Assembly: GCA_964229355.1 (NCBI GenBank)
Contig: CAXRDE010000016.1
Coordinates: 62,001 to 126,000, forward strand
Reading direction: 5' to 3'
Length of the DNA: 64,000 nt
Source of the DNA: CAXRDE01 sp964229355
Lineage (GTDB): Bacteria; Cyanobacteriota; Sericytochromatia; UBA7694
How positions within the stretch are numbered: position 1 is the first letter of the stretch; every line of letters begins with the position of its first letter. Below are positions 51,928 through 59,188 of this stretch, piece by piece. Position numbers and translations under genes: made by a program. Below the pieces are notes generated by a model, which was not told where the DNA came from, ran no database searches, and was given only the letters and a program-made list of their open reading frames with translations.

Positions 51928-52898
51928 TCACTTACCGCAATAATTAAAGTTTCTTTGTCGGTAAAGGTTTCTTCTGCGTAAGGGTAGGGAATTTCCAGCG
52001 TGCTCCGCTTCCAGATCTGCCGTTTTTGTTCGATTAATCTTTCCACGTCACCCAGTGCCACGCCGCTTTGCTCACTGTGGTGGAAAACGAGTGTGCGAGA
52101 GCCACTGCACAGATCCATAAACTGCCCGAGAGCCTGAAGATAAGCCTGAGGGTCTTCAAAGTGCTGTCCCAATCGTGGCCCGTGTTCGGCCCCTAAGAGA
52201 CCATCCAGGTTGATTTGAGTTACGCGACGCGTCCAGCATTCGGCCAGCTCTGCTTTTAAGTGGGTAAAACGAAACCCGCTCATGCCCGGTGGGCTGAGTA
52301 CCGTAACATGGCTCGGCAATTGGGAAGCCATTTCGTAGGCATCGGTAAAGTAAACCATGTTCGGCTGATCGTTGTTGACGACCCAGTCATTGAGCTGTTG
52401 CACATAGTGCAGTAAAGCATCTTGGCTGGCCATGGGTTTGGGTTGTAAGGCCCGCTGGTTAAATCCGAGCCAGTAGCTCATGGTCAAATAGACCGCAGTA
52501 TACGCCATGCCTTTGAGTTCAGCGTTGTTTTGAAAGCTGGGTTCACCTTCGATATTGTTCCACCACTGCGACAGCAATTGGGTTTCTTCTTTGGTGAAAT
52601 AGTGATCTTGCCAAAGCTCAAAGTCTCCGGCACCCTCTAAACCCCCACTGGTGATTAAGTTAAAGTGGTTTGGGGTCAGAATTGCATCGTTGTTTTGCAC
52701 CAGCGCGACGGACTTCCAGTAGTTGCTTTGCAAAATTTCAGTGACAAAGGTTTGGTAACCTTTGCGTTTAAACCATTGTGCAACGCGACCGTTGCCTCCA
52801 AAGGGAATATAGACACTGCTGAATTCAATATCAGCAAGTTCTTCCCATATCCAGGCTGCTAACGTTTTACGGGAGCTATCAAGGGCGGTGTTCATCAT
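51924..52898 (-). CDS. D12-class adenine-methyltransferase-like protein with altered catalytic motif
   Basis: 324-aa protein. The N-terminal 'VYIPFGGNGRVAQWFKRKGYQTF' followed by a conserved-looking 'LVQNND' matches the SAM-binding FxGxG region and surroundings of D12-class DNA adenine methylases ('PFxGSGxV...NENN'). The usual catalytic (D/N)PPY appears to be replaced by S202-P-P-G205 in 'TVLSPPGMSGFR'. Without the acidic or amide residue and the aromatic, methylation of adenine is doubtful. Its stop overlaps the DUF4388 start, so it is the first gene of the mglA operon. It may be a repurposed fold or act on another target. Moderate confidence in the fold, low in function. Confidence 0.6.
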   Translation of the reverse strand: MMNTALDSSRKTLAAWIWEELADIEFSSVYIPFGGNGRVAQWFKRKGYQTFVTEILQSNYWKSVALVQNNDAILTPNHFNLITSGGLEGAGDFELWQDHYFTKEETQLLSQWWNNIEGEPSFQNNAELKGMAYTAVYLTMSYWLGFNQRALQPKPMASQDALLHYVQQLNDWVVNNDQPNMVYFTDAYEMASQLPSHVTVLSPPGMSGFRFTHLKAELAECWTRRVTQINLDGLLGAEHGPRLGQHFEDPQAYLQALGQFMDLCSGSRTLVFHHSEQSGVALGDVERLIEQKRQIWKRSTLEIPYPYAEETFTDKETLIIAVSE

Positions 52899-52950
52899 AG
52901 GGACAGCAATCCTTTCTTCACTACTTTAAGATAACATACTTATTCTTGAC

Positions 52951-53946
52951 TTATTGCGATCGATGTACGCAAAAGTGTGCCAGTTCCACGAGGGCTTCTT
53001 GTGCGGGGCTTTTGGGTAAAACGTTTAAGGCCTGTAAGGCCTGGTTCAGATAGCGATCGGCCTCCTGGGTGCAAAGTGCTAAAGCATTGCTATCGAGTAC
53101 AATGTCGAAGGCCCGCTGCAGACGCTCGGGGTCTTCAGTCTTGCTAGCAATAATTTCTTTGAGCTCTTGCGCATGGGGGGAATGATGAAGGGCATAGAAG
53201 GTGGGTAAGGTGACTTGCCCTTGAATCAGATCGTTATGGGCCGCTTTACCCAGGTCGTCAGAACTGACTGTGAAATCAAGCATGTCATCCATAATTTGAA
53301 AGGCAATGCCCACGTCATGACCGTAGGTGTAAAGTGCTTTCTCTACAGCCTGTGATTGTCCGTTGATAATGCCAGCCCCTTGACAACCCACCGCCATCAG
53401 CAGGGCTGTTTTGCGTCGAATTTGATCCACGTACTCTTCAAGAGAAAAGTCTGTGCTATAGCGCCGCCGCAACTGGGTCATTTCACCGTTACACATATCC
53501 ATGACCATTTGCGAAAAAATGGTGTTGAGGTGGACTTTTTCAATCATTGAAATGTAATAGCAAGAGCGGGCCAGCAAGAAGTCTCCGGTTAATACAGAGG
53601 TACGCAAGCCCCATTTGTTGTTGACGGTGGGTAAGCCTCTGCGGGTGTCAGAACCGTCAATAATATCGTCATGGATGAGGGTGGCGGTATGGAGAATTTC
53701 TACCGCCATTGCCAGCAGGTGATGCTTTGAGACCAATTCGCCTTCATGATGAGGATTACTGGCTCGCGCCGCCAGGAGGACCATGAGCGGCCGCAGGCGC
53801 TTGCCGCCTGCTTTCATCAGGTGAGTTGCAGAGGCAACAAGTTCCGCATCATAATTTTCAAGTTCTTTTAAAACAACTTCTTGTAATTGGGCCAAATCAG
53901 GGGCCACAAGCTGAAAAAAAGCCTGTTCAGAAACAGAAGATTTCAT
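52951..53946 (-). CDS. Trans-polyprenyl diphosphate synthase (IspB/HepT type)
   Basis: 331-aa enzyme building the isoprenoid tail of quinones by adding isopentenyl diphosphate units. The first aspartate-rich motif is DDIID (93-97) after 'EILHTATLIH', followed by 'GSDTRRGLPTVN'. The second is DDMLD in 'GIAFQIMDDMLDFTVSSDDLG'. 'MKAGGKRLRPLMVLLAA' binds diphosphate. No bulky aromatic residue lies just before the first motif, which suits long-chain products, but length cannot be stated. The frame is open to 54036, but AAAGGA precedes the ATG at 53946. The upstream end faces the lipoprotein gene at 54067. Confidence 0.93.
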   Translation of the reverse strand: MKSSVSEQAFFQLVAPDLAQLQEVVLKELENYDAELVASATHLMKAGGKRLRPLMVLLAARASNPHHEGELVSKHHLLAMAVEILHTATLIHDDIIDGSDTRRGLPTVNNKWGLRTSVLTGDFLLARSCYYISMIEKVHLNTIFSQMVMDMCNGEMTQLRRRYSTDFSLEEYVDQIRRKTALLMAVGCQGAGIINGQSQAVEKALYTYGHDVGIAFQIMDDMLDFTVSSDDLGKAAHNDLIQGQVTLPTFYALHHSPHAQELKEIIASKTEDPERLQRAFDIVLDSNALALCTQEADRYLNQALQALNVLPKSPAQEALVELAHFCVHRSQ

Positions 53947-54054
53947 TGGGGTTTTCCTTTGTGAACTCACGCCGTTATTTAGGGTGAGCGAGTCGCAGTA
54001 ATTGTAGCATGGGAGCAAAGCTTGCTGAGTGCACAAGTCCTTAAGAAATTTCGC

Positions 54055-54060
54055 TATAAT
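54055..54060 (+). promoter_or_regulatory. -10 box immediately before a lipoprotein gene
   Basis: Perfect TATAAT ending six bases before the ATG at 54067, with no ribosome site between. Transcription would begin at or next to the ATG, giving a leaderless mRNA. No good -35 hexamer is found at 17 bases. Confidence 0.5.
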
Positions 54061-54066
54061 AAGCCT

Positions 54067-54684
54067 ATGCGTTATCCCGTTATCTCTTTTCTTGCCCTGG
54101 GTTTATGGAGCAGTTGCTTTATGTCGGGTTGTGTGATTAATCCCCAGCCCGATCGGCCCACGCTGTCTGATTTACGCCTGCCCGATTACGAAGACTTAAT
54201 TTCTGGAGGCGGAACGGATATTTTAGACCCTGACCTTCCCCGCGGTGGTATTCAATCTCCGACCCTGGATACGGGGGAACTGCGAGAAACCCTGCGTTTA
54301 CAGTACGGTATTCAACTCAACAATGCCCAGTGGGCACAATTGCGGGCCTTAACGCAGGTTTCTCCTAACGGAGAATGGTCTGCCAGCGCCAACCGTACCG
54401 CTCAAGAAAACCTGGAAGTCAACTATCAGCGCTTTTCTCCGCTGTTTACGCCTTTGATTACGTCCGTTAACGAATATAAGTTGAAAGCGGTAACGTTTGC
54501 TGAAAATCCGCAGGTGCCTTTTTATCTGGACGTGAACTACTTCGTCACGCGACAGAGCATTTTACTGGTGAAATGGGATGAGCTCAGTGGTGAGTTTATT
54601 CTCTTGCAGCCCGATGGCACGGTGGCTAACTACCTGATTACCCGTGATATTACCCCTGCAAACTATGTGAAGGTTCAGTTTTAG
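54067..54684 (+). CDS. Lipoprotein of unknown function
   Basis: 205-aa exported protein with signal peptide and lipobox M-S-G-C22. The mature part has a Pro/Asp-rich linker ('NPQPDRPTLSDLRLPDYEDL', residues 25-44) and a mixed region with 'LRLQYGIQLNNAQWAQLRALTQVSPNGEW' split over helix and strand. It ends with several beta strands. I do not recognise the family. An ATG at 54022 is in frame but would put the signal peptide too far inside and overlap the promoter, so 54067 is preferred. The 3' end overlaps the converging membrane-protein gene by 35 bases. Confidence 0.7.
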   Translation: MRYPVISFLALGLWSSCFMSGCVINPQPDRPTLSDLRLPDYEDLISGGGTDILDPDLPRGGIQSPTLDTGELRETLRLQYGIQLNNAQWAQLRALTQVSPNGEWSASANRTAQENLEVNYQRFSPLFTPLITSVNEYKLKAVTFAENPQVPFYLDVNYFVTRQSILLVKWDELSGEFILLQPDGTVANYLITRDITPANYVKVQF

Positions 54685-54982
54685 AGAATATTTTGCTGAG
54701 CAGTTTGCGTTTAAGCCAAAAAGCGGCGACGCCATAAGCCAAAAAGAGGGGGATAAGCAGCGCGATTGTTAAGAACGGAGGGGCCTGTGCTGCCAAAATA
54801 AAGTATACGGGTAGTCCGATCACCAGAAAACAAGGCATTAAAAACGCCACGATACCAGAGGCTATAAATCCCCAGCCAAATTGGCGATCATAACGTCGAT
54901 GCAACAGGTGAGTGGTATAGAACGCATAAGCAACACTTAAAAACAGTGCCGTGGCGAGAGATTCCCAGTGAATGTGAAACAT
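54650..54982 (-). CDS. Small polytopic membrane protein
   Basis: 110-aa hydrophobic protein with about three membrane helices ('LATALFLSVAYAFYT', 'IASGIVAFLMPCFLVIGLPVY', 'FLTIALLIPLFLAYGVAAFWL') and a basic C-terminal tail. No family recognised. The ATG at 54982 comes only one base after the U-tract of the terminator of the Rad52-family gene and lacks a ribosome site, so either it is translated from read-through transcripts or the start is wrong. Hydrophobicity makes a spurious frame unlikely. Confidence 0.5.
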   Translation of the reverse strand: MFHIHWESLATALFLSVAYAFYTTHLLHRRYDRQFGWGFIASGIVAFLMPCFLVIGLPVYFILAAQAPPFLTIALLIPLFLAYGVAAFWLKRKLLSKIFSKTEPSHSLQG

Positions 54983-54983
54983 G

Positions 54984-55040
54984 AAAAAGCCCTGAAGTCT
55001 ACAATACGATTAGGCTGGCATCGTATCATATCTTCAGGGC
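54984..55040 (-). terminator. Terminator of the Rad52-family gene
   Basis: On the minus strand GCCCTGAAG (55040-55032) pairs with CTTCAGGGC (54997-54989), an inner ATACGAT/ATCGTAT pair extends the stem, and TTTTT (54988-54984) follows. Located 25 bases after the stop codon. Confidence 0.82.
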
Positions 55041-55065
55041 GGTGGTGTGTAAATAAGAGCGGTGT

Positions 55066-55749
55066 TTAAGCTGATCGCTTTTGGGGAGTTTTGCTCGATT
55101 GACGGTTCATTTCTTCCAGTTCGGTGAGTAAACGAGAAGCCTGATGGCGACTCATGTGTTTCCAACTGGATTGACTGGTTTGTAGATAAGATTTAAGCTG
55201 CTCACTGGTCCAACCCAGTTTTTGGCACAGGGTCTTAATATGCTCTTTTTGGGCGGGTGTGGCTTCAGCTGGTGTGGTGTTGCTCTGCCGTGAACTGTTG
55301 ATATAAGCGGTCAGATCGCGGATTTTTCGACCCTGATCGTCGGCGGGGGCATAGCGGGGTTTGCCGCGATCGTCTGTGCCGTTTTCGACGGCTTTGACCC
55401 GTACCGAGGGTAGGCTATACAGAAAGCGTCCAATGCCCCATTTCACAGCGGCGCGTTTGAAAGCGTCACTGGCCTGGCCTTTTTCGGCTTCAAACTGGGA
55501 TTGGCTCCCGCAATCTGATTTGGTAATCCAGGTGTTATCCACGCGGAGCGACAGATCGCAATACACGTTGCCCGCGACCTCTCGGTAATGATCTTGCCAA
55601 TTTTCAGGTCCCATGACTTCATCGAGAAGATCCATCACCTGACGGGCGTCGATGTAAGCGACACAATCGCACCCCCAGGAACGGGCGCTTTGGACTTTCC
55701 AACGAAAGGGAATTTCTTGCTTCAGGGCTTGAAGGGATGATGTTGTCAT
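55066..55749 (-). CDS. Rad52/Rad22-family DNA annealing protein (DdrA-like)
   Basis: 227-aa single-strand-annealing protein of the Rad52 superfamily. The N-terminal 125 residues carry 'WKVQSARSWGCDCVAYIDAR', 'LLDEVMGPENWQDHYREV' and 'SDCGSQSQFEAEKGQASDAFKRAAVKWGIGRFLY' (in pieces), the pattern of Rad52/DdrA proteins. The C-terminal third is linker plus a helical segment like those that contact partner proteins. Such proteins protect and anneal DNA ends after damage, and are also found on phages. AAGGA lies before the ATG. GTATAC elements upstream resemble the lexA operator, so SOS control is likely. It is a single gene with its own terminator. Confidence 0.88.
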   Translation of the reverse strand: MTTSSLQALKQEIPFRWKVQSARSWGCDCVAYIDARQVMDLLDEVMGPENWQDHYREVAGNVYCDLSLRVDNTWITKSDCGSQSQFEAEKGQASDAFKRAAVKWGIGRFLYSLPSVRVKAVENGTDDRGKPRYAPADDQGRKIRDLTAYINSSRQSNTTPAEATPAQKEHIKTLCQKLGWTSEQLKSYLQTSQSSWKHMSRHQASRLLTELEEMNRQSSKTPQKRSA

Positions 55750-55774
55750 AAAACCAATCCTTTATGAATAAAAT

Positions 55775-55814
55775 GTATACAGGTGTATGTTGTTATGATA
55801 ATACATTTGTATAC
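55775..55814. promoter_or_regulatory. Putative LexA operators upstream of the Rad52-family gene
   Basis: GTATAC (55775-55780) with GTATGT ten bases on (55785-55790), and another GTATAC inside TTTGTATACAAA (55806-55817). The first pair shares GTATACAGG-TGTAT with the operator over the lexA promoter. The sites lie 26-68 bases before the start codon, where a repressor would act. Confidence 0.6.
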
Positions 55815-55839
55815 AAAAAATCAAGTTTTTAAACGGGGG

Positions 55840-56814
55840 TTAATGCAAAAAGTCGACAGCCTGTTGCATGTCGGTGGGTAGTGGGGCGTCAAAACTAAGC
55901 CATTCACGGCTTTGGGGGTGATGAAAACCCAGGCAGGCGGCGTGCAAAGCGTGGCGCTTCAGATAAGCCGCCAGGGGATGATCTTCGGCCAGGCGTGTGC
56001 CATAAAGCCAGTCATGCACAATCGGATGACCAATATGTGCCAGATGGGTGCGAATCTGGTGCGTACGCCCTGTAAAGAGCTCCACTTCCAATAAGGCAAA
56101 CCCCTCAAGAGCCGCTAAGCATCGCCAGGCGGTACGGGCTGTTTTGCCCACTTTGCCCTGGTAGGCAAAATTGGCCATGTACTTACGGTCTCGTGTTGAA
56201 GGAGCCAGGTTGGTTTCAATGAGGCCCTGATTTTGTGTGGGAACACCGTGCACCAGCGCGCGGTAAATTTTTTTTGGGGTTCGCTTTAAAAACTGTTGTG
56301 ACAACTTGCGTTTGGCTTCGGGGGTTTTGCCGATCACCAGCAGTCCAGAGGTATCTTTATCGAGCCGGTGTATAAGGCCGGGTTTAATGGGGGCGTTCAT
56401 GTCACCCAGTTGCTGACGAAAATGATAAATCAGGCCGTTCGCGAGGGTGCCGTCCCAATGGCGGTACGTGGGGTGTACCGCGATACCCGGTGGTTTACAC
56501 ACCACGATTAAAGCCTCATCTTCGTAGTAAATATCCAGGTCCATGGGTTCGGCAATCATATCTGTAGAGGCGGGACGCATGAGGCTAATTTCTAAACGAT
56601 CGCCGGCCTGTAAACCATAGGAATTTTTGACGGGTTTGCCATTGACGGTGACCCGTTCTTCGGCAATGGCTTTTTGCACGCGGTTGCGGGTAGCGTATTT
56701 GATTTTTTGGGTGAGGTAGCTGTCCACCCGTTGGCGCTCGCTGAGGGTGGGAATCTCAAAAACAAGGGTCTCTTGCTTGAGAAGACGCCCGGTTTTATCA
56801 AAGATCTCGGTCAT
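55840..56814 (-). CDS. RluD-family pseudouridine synthase
   Basis: 324-aa RNA pseudouridine synthase. An S4 RNA-binding domain covers residues of about 22-80 ('LSERQRVDSYLTQKI..RNRVQKAI'). The catalytic domain has 'YEDEALIVVCKPPGIAVHP' and 'GLIHRLDKDTSGLLVIGKT' with the catalytic Asp152, and 'TGRTHQIRTHLAHIGHPIVHD'. RluC/RluD enzymes act on 23S rRNA; which uridine is modified cannot be told. The start overlaps a small membrane-protein gene by 17 bases, so it is the last gene of the metK operon. Confidence 0.93.
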   Translation of the reverse strand: MTEIFDKTGRLLKQETLVFEIPTLSERQRVDSYLTQKIKYATRNRVQKAIAEERVTVNGKPVKNSYGLQAGDRLEISLMRPASTDMIAEPMDLDIYYEDEALIVVCKPPGIAVHPTYRHWDGTLANGLIYHFRQQLGDMNAPIKPGLIHRLDKDTSGLLVIGKTPEAKRKLSQQFLKRTPKKIYRALVHGVPTQNQGLIETNLAPSTRDRKYMANFAYQGKVGKTARTAWRCLAALEGFALLEVELFTGRTHQIRTHLAHIGHPIVHDWLYGTRLAEDHPLAAYLKRHALHAACLGFHHPQSREWLSFDAPLPTDMQQAVDFLH

Positions 56815-56989
56815 GGTTTTGGGTTTTGCGGAATTCGCGGGTTTCGTGAATGCGCCGTAAAAGCAGAGCGATAGAAAAGCCCAAAAAGGCCTGAGCGATC
56901 CATTCCTGGGCGGGACGACCGTTGGCTATGCTCAAAACAACGCCTCCCAGGGTAAACACCGTGACAAAGTAACACAAATTCATAAGCAT
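56798..56989 (-). CDS. Small membrane protein in the metK operon
   Basis: 63-aa protein with two hydrophobic helices ('LCYFVTVFTLGGVVLSIA', 'AQAFLGFSIALLL') and a charged C-terminus. No family recognised. AGGA stands eight bases before the ATG at 56989. A second ATG at 56983 overlaps the upstream stop as ATGA and is an alternative start. The stop overlaps the RluD-type gene by 17 bases. Conservation of overlaps on both sides argues that it is real. Confidence 0.55.
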   Translation of the reverse strand: MLMNLCYFVTVFTLGGVVLSIANGRPAQEWIAQAFLGFSIALLLRRIHETREFRKTQNHDRDL

Positions 56990-57792
56990 GGCAAAGGTCC
57001 TAAGTTGTAGTGGCCTGTCCAGAGGGGGCTGGCGGCTTTGAGGAACCTTAAGCCAAAGGCCTCACCATAGGTCCAGTGTTTAAGGTAGCGGATACGAGAA
57101 GACCATTGCTCGGGTTCCTGGGGCGACAGCAAACCCCCTTGAAAGCTCACCGCATCCTGGGTTTGCATTTTGCATTGAAATATTTTCTGTGCAAGGGGGG
57201 AACGTAAAAGGGGAATCCAGTGTTGATAGGTCAGTTCAGACACCAGAGCCGCTTGCTGAAAGTAGCGGGACCAGGCTAAAAAACAGCGGTGAATATCCCG
57301 GCGAGCAAGATACATGAAGACCCCTTCCGCTTGCAAAAGCGTGGGGGTATCGGGGGCAAGAGAGAGAAGCCACTCTAAGTCCGTTACAGAGGCTGGGAGT
57401 TGTTGTTCTTCTGGAAGGTATTTTTGGCGCAGGGCAATGACCTCAGGCAAATCCAGGTGCCACCACTGTTGCGGATTACCTCGGCGGTGGGGAGGTAAAC
57501 GGTGGTAGCGACTATCCAGCCCACATCCCAGTTGAATGATCTGTCCCTGGGGGTAAGTGGCCAAAAAATCGCGTGCCGCCTGATCGTAATGTTGGGCGCG
57601 TGCCACCAGGACTTGTGCCAGGGGGGAGGAGACCGGGTGATAGGCTTCGGTATGGCTTGCCACCAGGGCCTCTGCACAGGCATCAAAAAAAGCGTCCCCC
57701 CGATCTTTGCTGGCCTGTGCACGGCTTAGCAGCGGAACCCAAAGGGTTTGGGACACCCCTGGCAAGGGCGTTTTTTTTTGATGCCTTGTCAT
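56980..57792 (-). CDS. LCM-type class I SAM-dependent methyltransferase
   Basis: 270-aa protein of the leucine carboxyl methyltransferase / polyketide O-methyltransferase group. 'GQIIQLGCGLDSRYHRL' is the SAM-binding glycine motif of this subfamily, followed by 'WHLDLPEVIALRQKYLP' and 'TLLQAEGVFMYL'. The N-terminal helix has 'LSRAQASKDRGDAFFDACAEA'. The substrate of bacterial members is mostly unknown. The gene is five bases after metK, whose product supplies its cofactor, and overlaps the small membrane gene. Confidence 0.85.
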   Translation of the reverse strand: MTRHQKKTPLPGVSQTLWVPLLSRAQASKDRGDAFFDACAEALVASHTEAYHPVSSPLAQVLVARAQHYDQAARDFLATYPQGQIIQLGCGLDSRYHRLPPHRRGNPQQWWHLDLPEVIALRQKYLPEEQQLPASVTDLEWLLSLAPDTPTLLQAEGVFMYLARRDIHRCFLAWSRYFQQAALVSELTYQHWIPLLRSPLAQKIFQCKMQTQDAVSFQGGLLSPQEPEQWSSRIRYLKHWTYGEAFGLRFLKAASPLWTGHYNLGPLPCL

Positions 57793-57797
57793 GGCGT

Positions 57798-59018
57798 TTA
57801 CTTTAAAGCACCCGCAAGGGCTTCGGCTTTGTCGGTGCGCTCCCAGGGCAAGTTCAGTTCAGGGCGACCAAAATGTCCGTATGCTGCGGTTTGACGATAA
57901 ATCGGGCGACGTAAATCCAGGGTGTGAATAATACCTGCGGGACGTAAGTCAAAGTGGGTATTGACCAGGTCCGCTAAAGCTTGCTCGCTGAGTTTGCCGG
58001 TGCCAAAGGTTTCTACATGTACAGATACAGGAGCCGCCACACCAATAGCGTAGCTCAATTGCACCTGACATTGTTTGGCAAGGCCTGCGGCCACAATGTT
58101 TTTCGCCACGTAACGGGCTGCGTAACTGGCAGAGCGGTCCACTTTGGTGGGATCCTTGCCTGAAAAGGCACCGCCCCCGTGGGGAGCGTATCCACCGTAG
58201 GTATCTACAATAATCTTGCGGCCGGTTAAGCCCGCGTCTCCGACAGGACCCCCAATTACAAAACGTCCTGAGGGGTTAATCAACATTTTGGTGGCGTCGG
58301 TAACCATGTCAGCGGGCAGGGTAGGACGAATCACGTGTTCCAGAATATCTTCTTGAATACGTGCCAGTACTTTGTCATTGGCGCTTTCTCCGGCAATTTC
58401 AGGATCATGCTGGGTCGAAATCACCACGGTGTCGATGGCTTTGGGTACACCGTTTTCATACTGTACGGTGACCTGGGACTTTGCGTCAGGGCGCAGATAG
58501 CTGAGGGTGCCTGCTTTACGCAGCTCGGTAAGCCGTTGCACCAGGCGGTGAGCCAGGGTAATGGGGAGGGGCATCAACTCAGGGGTTTCATCACAGGCAT
58601 AACCAAACATTAGTCCCTGGTCGCCAGCACCCACCTGATCGAATTGTTGGTCCAGCTCTGCCTCGCTTTTGCCACGCACTTCTAAGGCCACGTCCACAGC
58701 GGCAGCAATATCCGGTGACTGGCGGTTAATCGAAGTCATGACGGAGCAGGTTTGGCCGTCAAAGCCCATGTCTGAGGTGTTATAGCCAATATCTAAAATC
58801 ACATCGCGTACCACCTGAGGAATATCCACATAGGTTTCGGTGGTGATTTCGCCGCTGACCACCACCAGACCTGTGGTGGTTAAGCATTCACAAGCCACAC
58901 GGGCCTGGGGATCATCTTTAAGGATAGCGTCTAAAATGGCGTCTGAAATTTGATCGCAAATTTTATCAGGATGGCCTTCGCTTACTGATTCTGAAGTAAA
59001 CAGTCCGTTCTTAATCAT
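57798..59018 (-). CDS. metK: S-adenosylmethionine synthetase
   Basis: 406-aa enzyme making SAM from methionine and ATP. 'FTSESVSEGHPDKICDQISDA' holds the ATP-site His16, 'GAGDQGLMFGYACDETPELMP' is the substrate loop, and 'GGGAFSGKDPTKVDRSASY' is the P-loop-like motif. The frame reads back to 59075, but GAGGA lies directly before the ATG at 59018 and the family starts there. First gene of an operon with an LCM-type methyltransferase, a small membrane protein and an RluD-type synthase. I see no SAM riboswitch in the upstream 170 bases. Confidence 0.97.
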   Translation of the reverse strand: MIKNGLFTSESVSEGHPDKICDQISDAILDAILKDDPQARVACECLTTTGLVVVSGEITTETYVDIPQVVRDVILDIGYNTSDMGFDGQTCSVMTSINRQSPDIAAAVDVALEVRGKSEAELDQQFDQVGAGDQGLMFGYACDETPELMPLPITLAHRLVQRLTELRKAGTLSYLRPDAKSQVTVQYENGVPKAIDTVVISTQHDPEIAGESANDKVLARIQEDILEHVIRPTLPADMVTDATKMLINPSGRFVIGGPVGDAGLTGRKIIVDTYGGYAPHGGGAFSGKDPTKVDRSASYAARYVAKNIVAAGLAKQCQVQLSYAIGVAAPVSVHVETFGTGKLSEQALADLVNTHFDLRPAGIIHTLDLRRPIYRQTAAYGHFGRPELNLPWERTDKAEALAGALK

Positions 59019-59099
59019 AATGTCCTCTTGTTGGGTGGCGGTGTATAGATAACTCACCGCATAAAATTTAGGCACTAGCGTAGCATAATTTTAGGGTGT

Positions 59100-59116
59100 A
59101 CTGCATAAAATGCAGT
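59100..59116. promoter_or_regulatory. Palindrome between metK and the 750-aa gene
   Basis: ACTGCAT-AAA-ATGCAGT, a perfect 7-bp inverted repeat with three central bases. On the minus strand it overlaps a possible -35 (TTTATG, 59109-59104) that stands 16 bases from TATGCT (59087-59082) before metK. It could be an operator for metK. Confidence 0.4.
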
Positions 59117-59188
59117 GGCGATGGGTATAGGAATGTTATCAGCACGTTTGCAAACCGCTTAATCATTCATTAAGGATCGTTTATTATC

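Noticed and set aside
59019..59188. SAM riboswitch before metK
   Set aside because: I looked for the conserved helices of SAM-I and SAM-II type elements and saw none; only a palindrome is evident.
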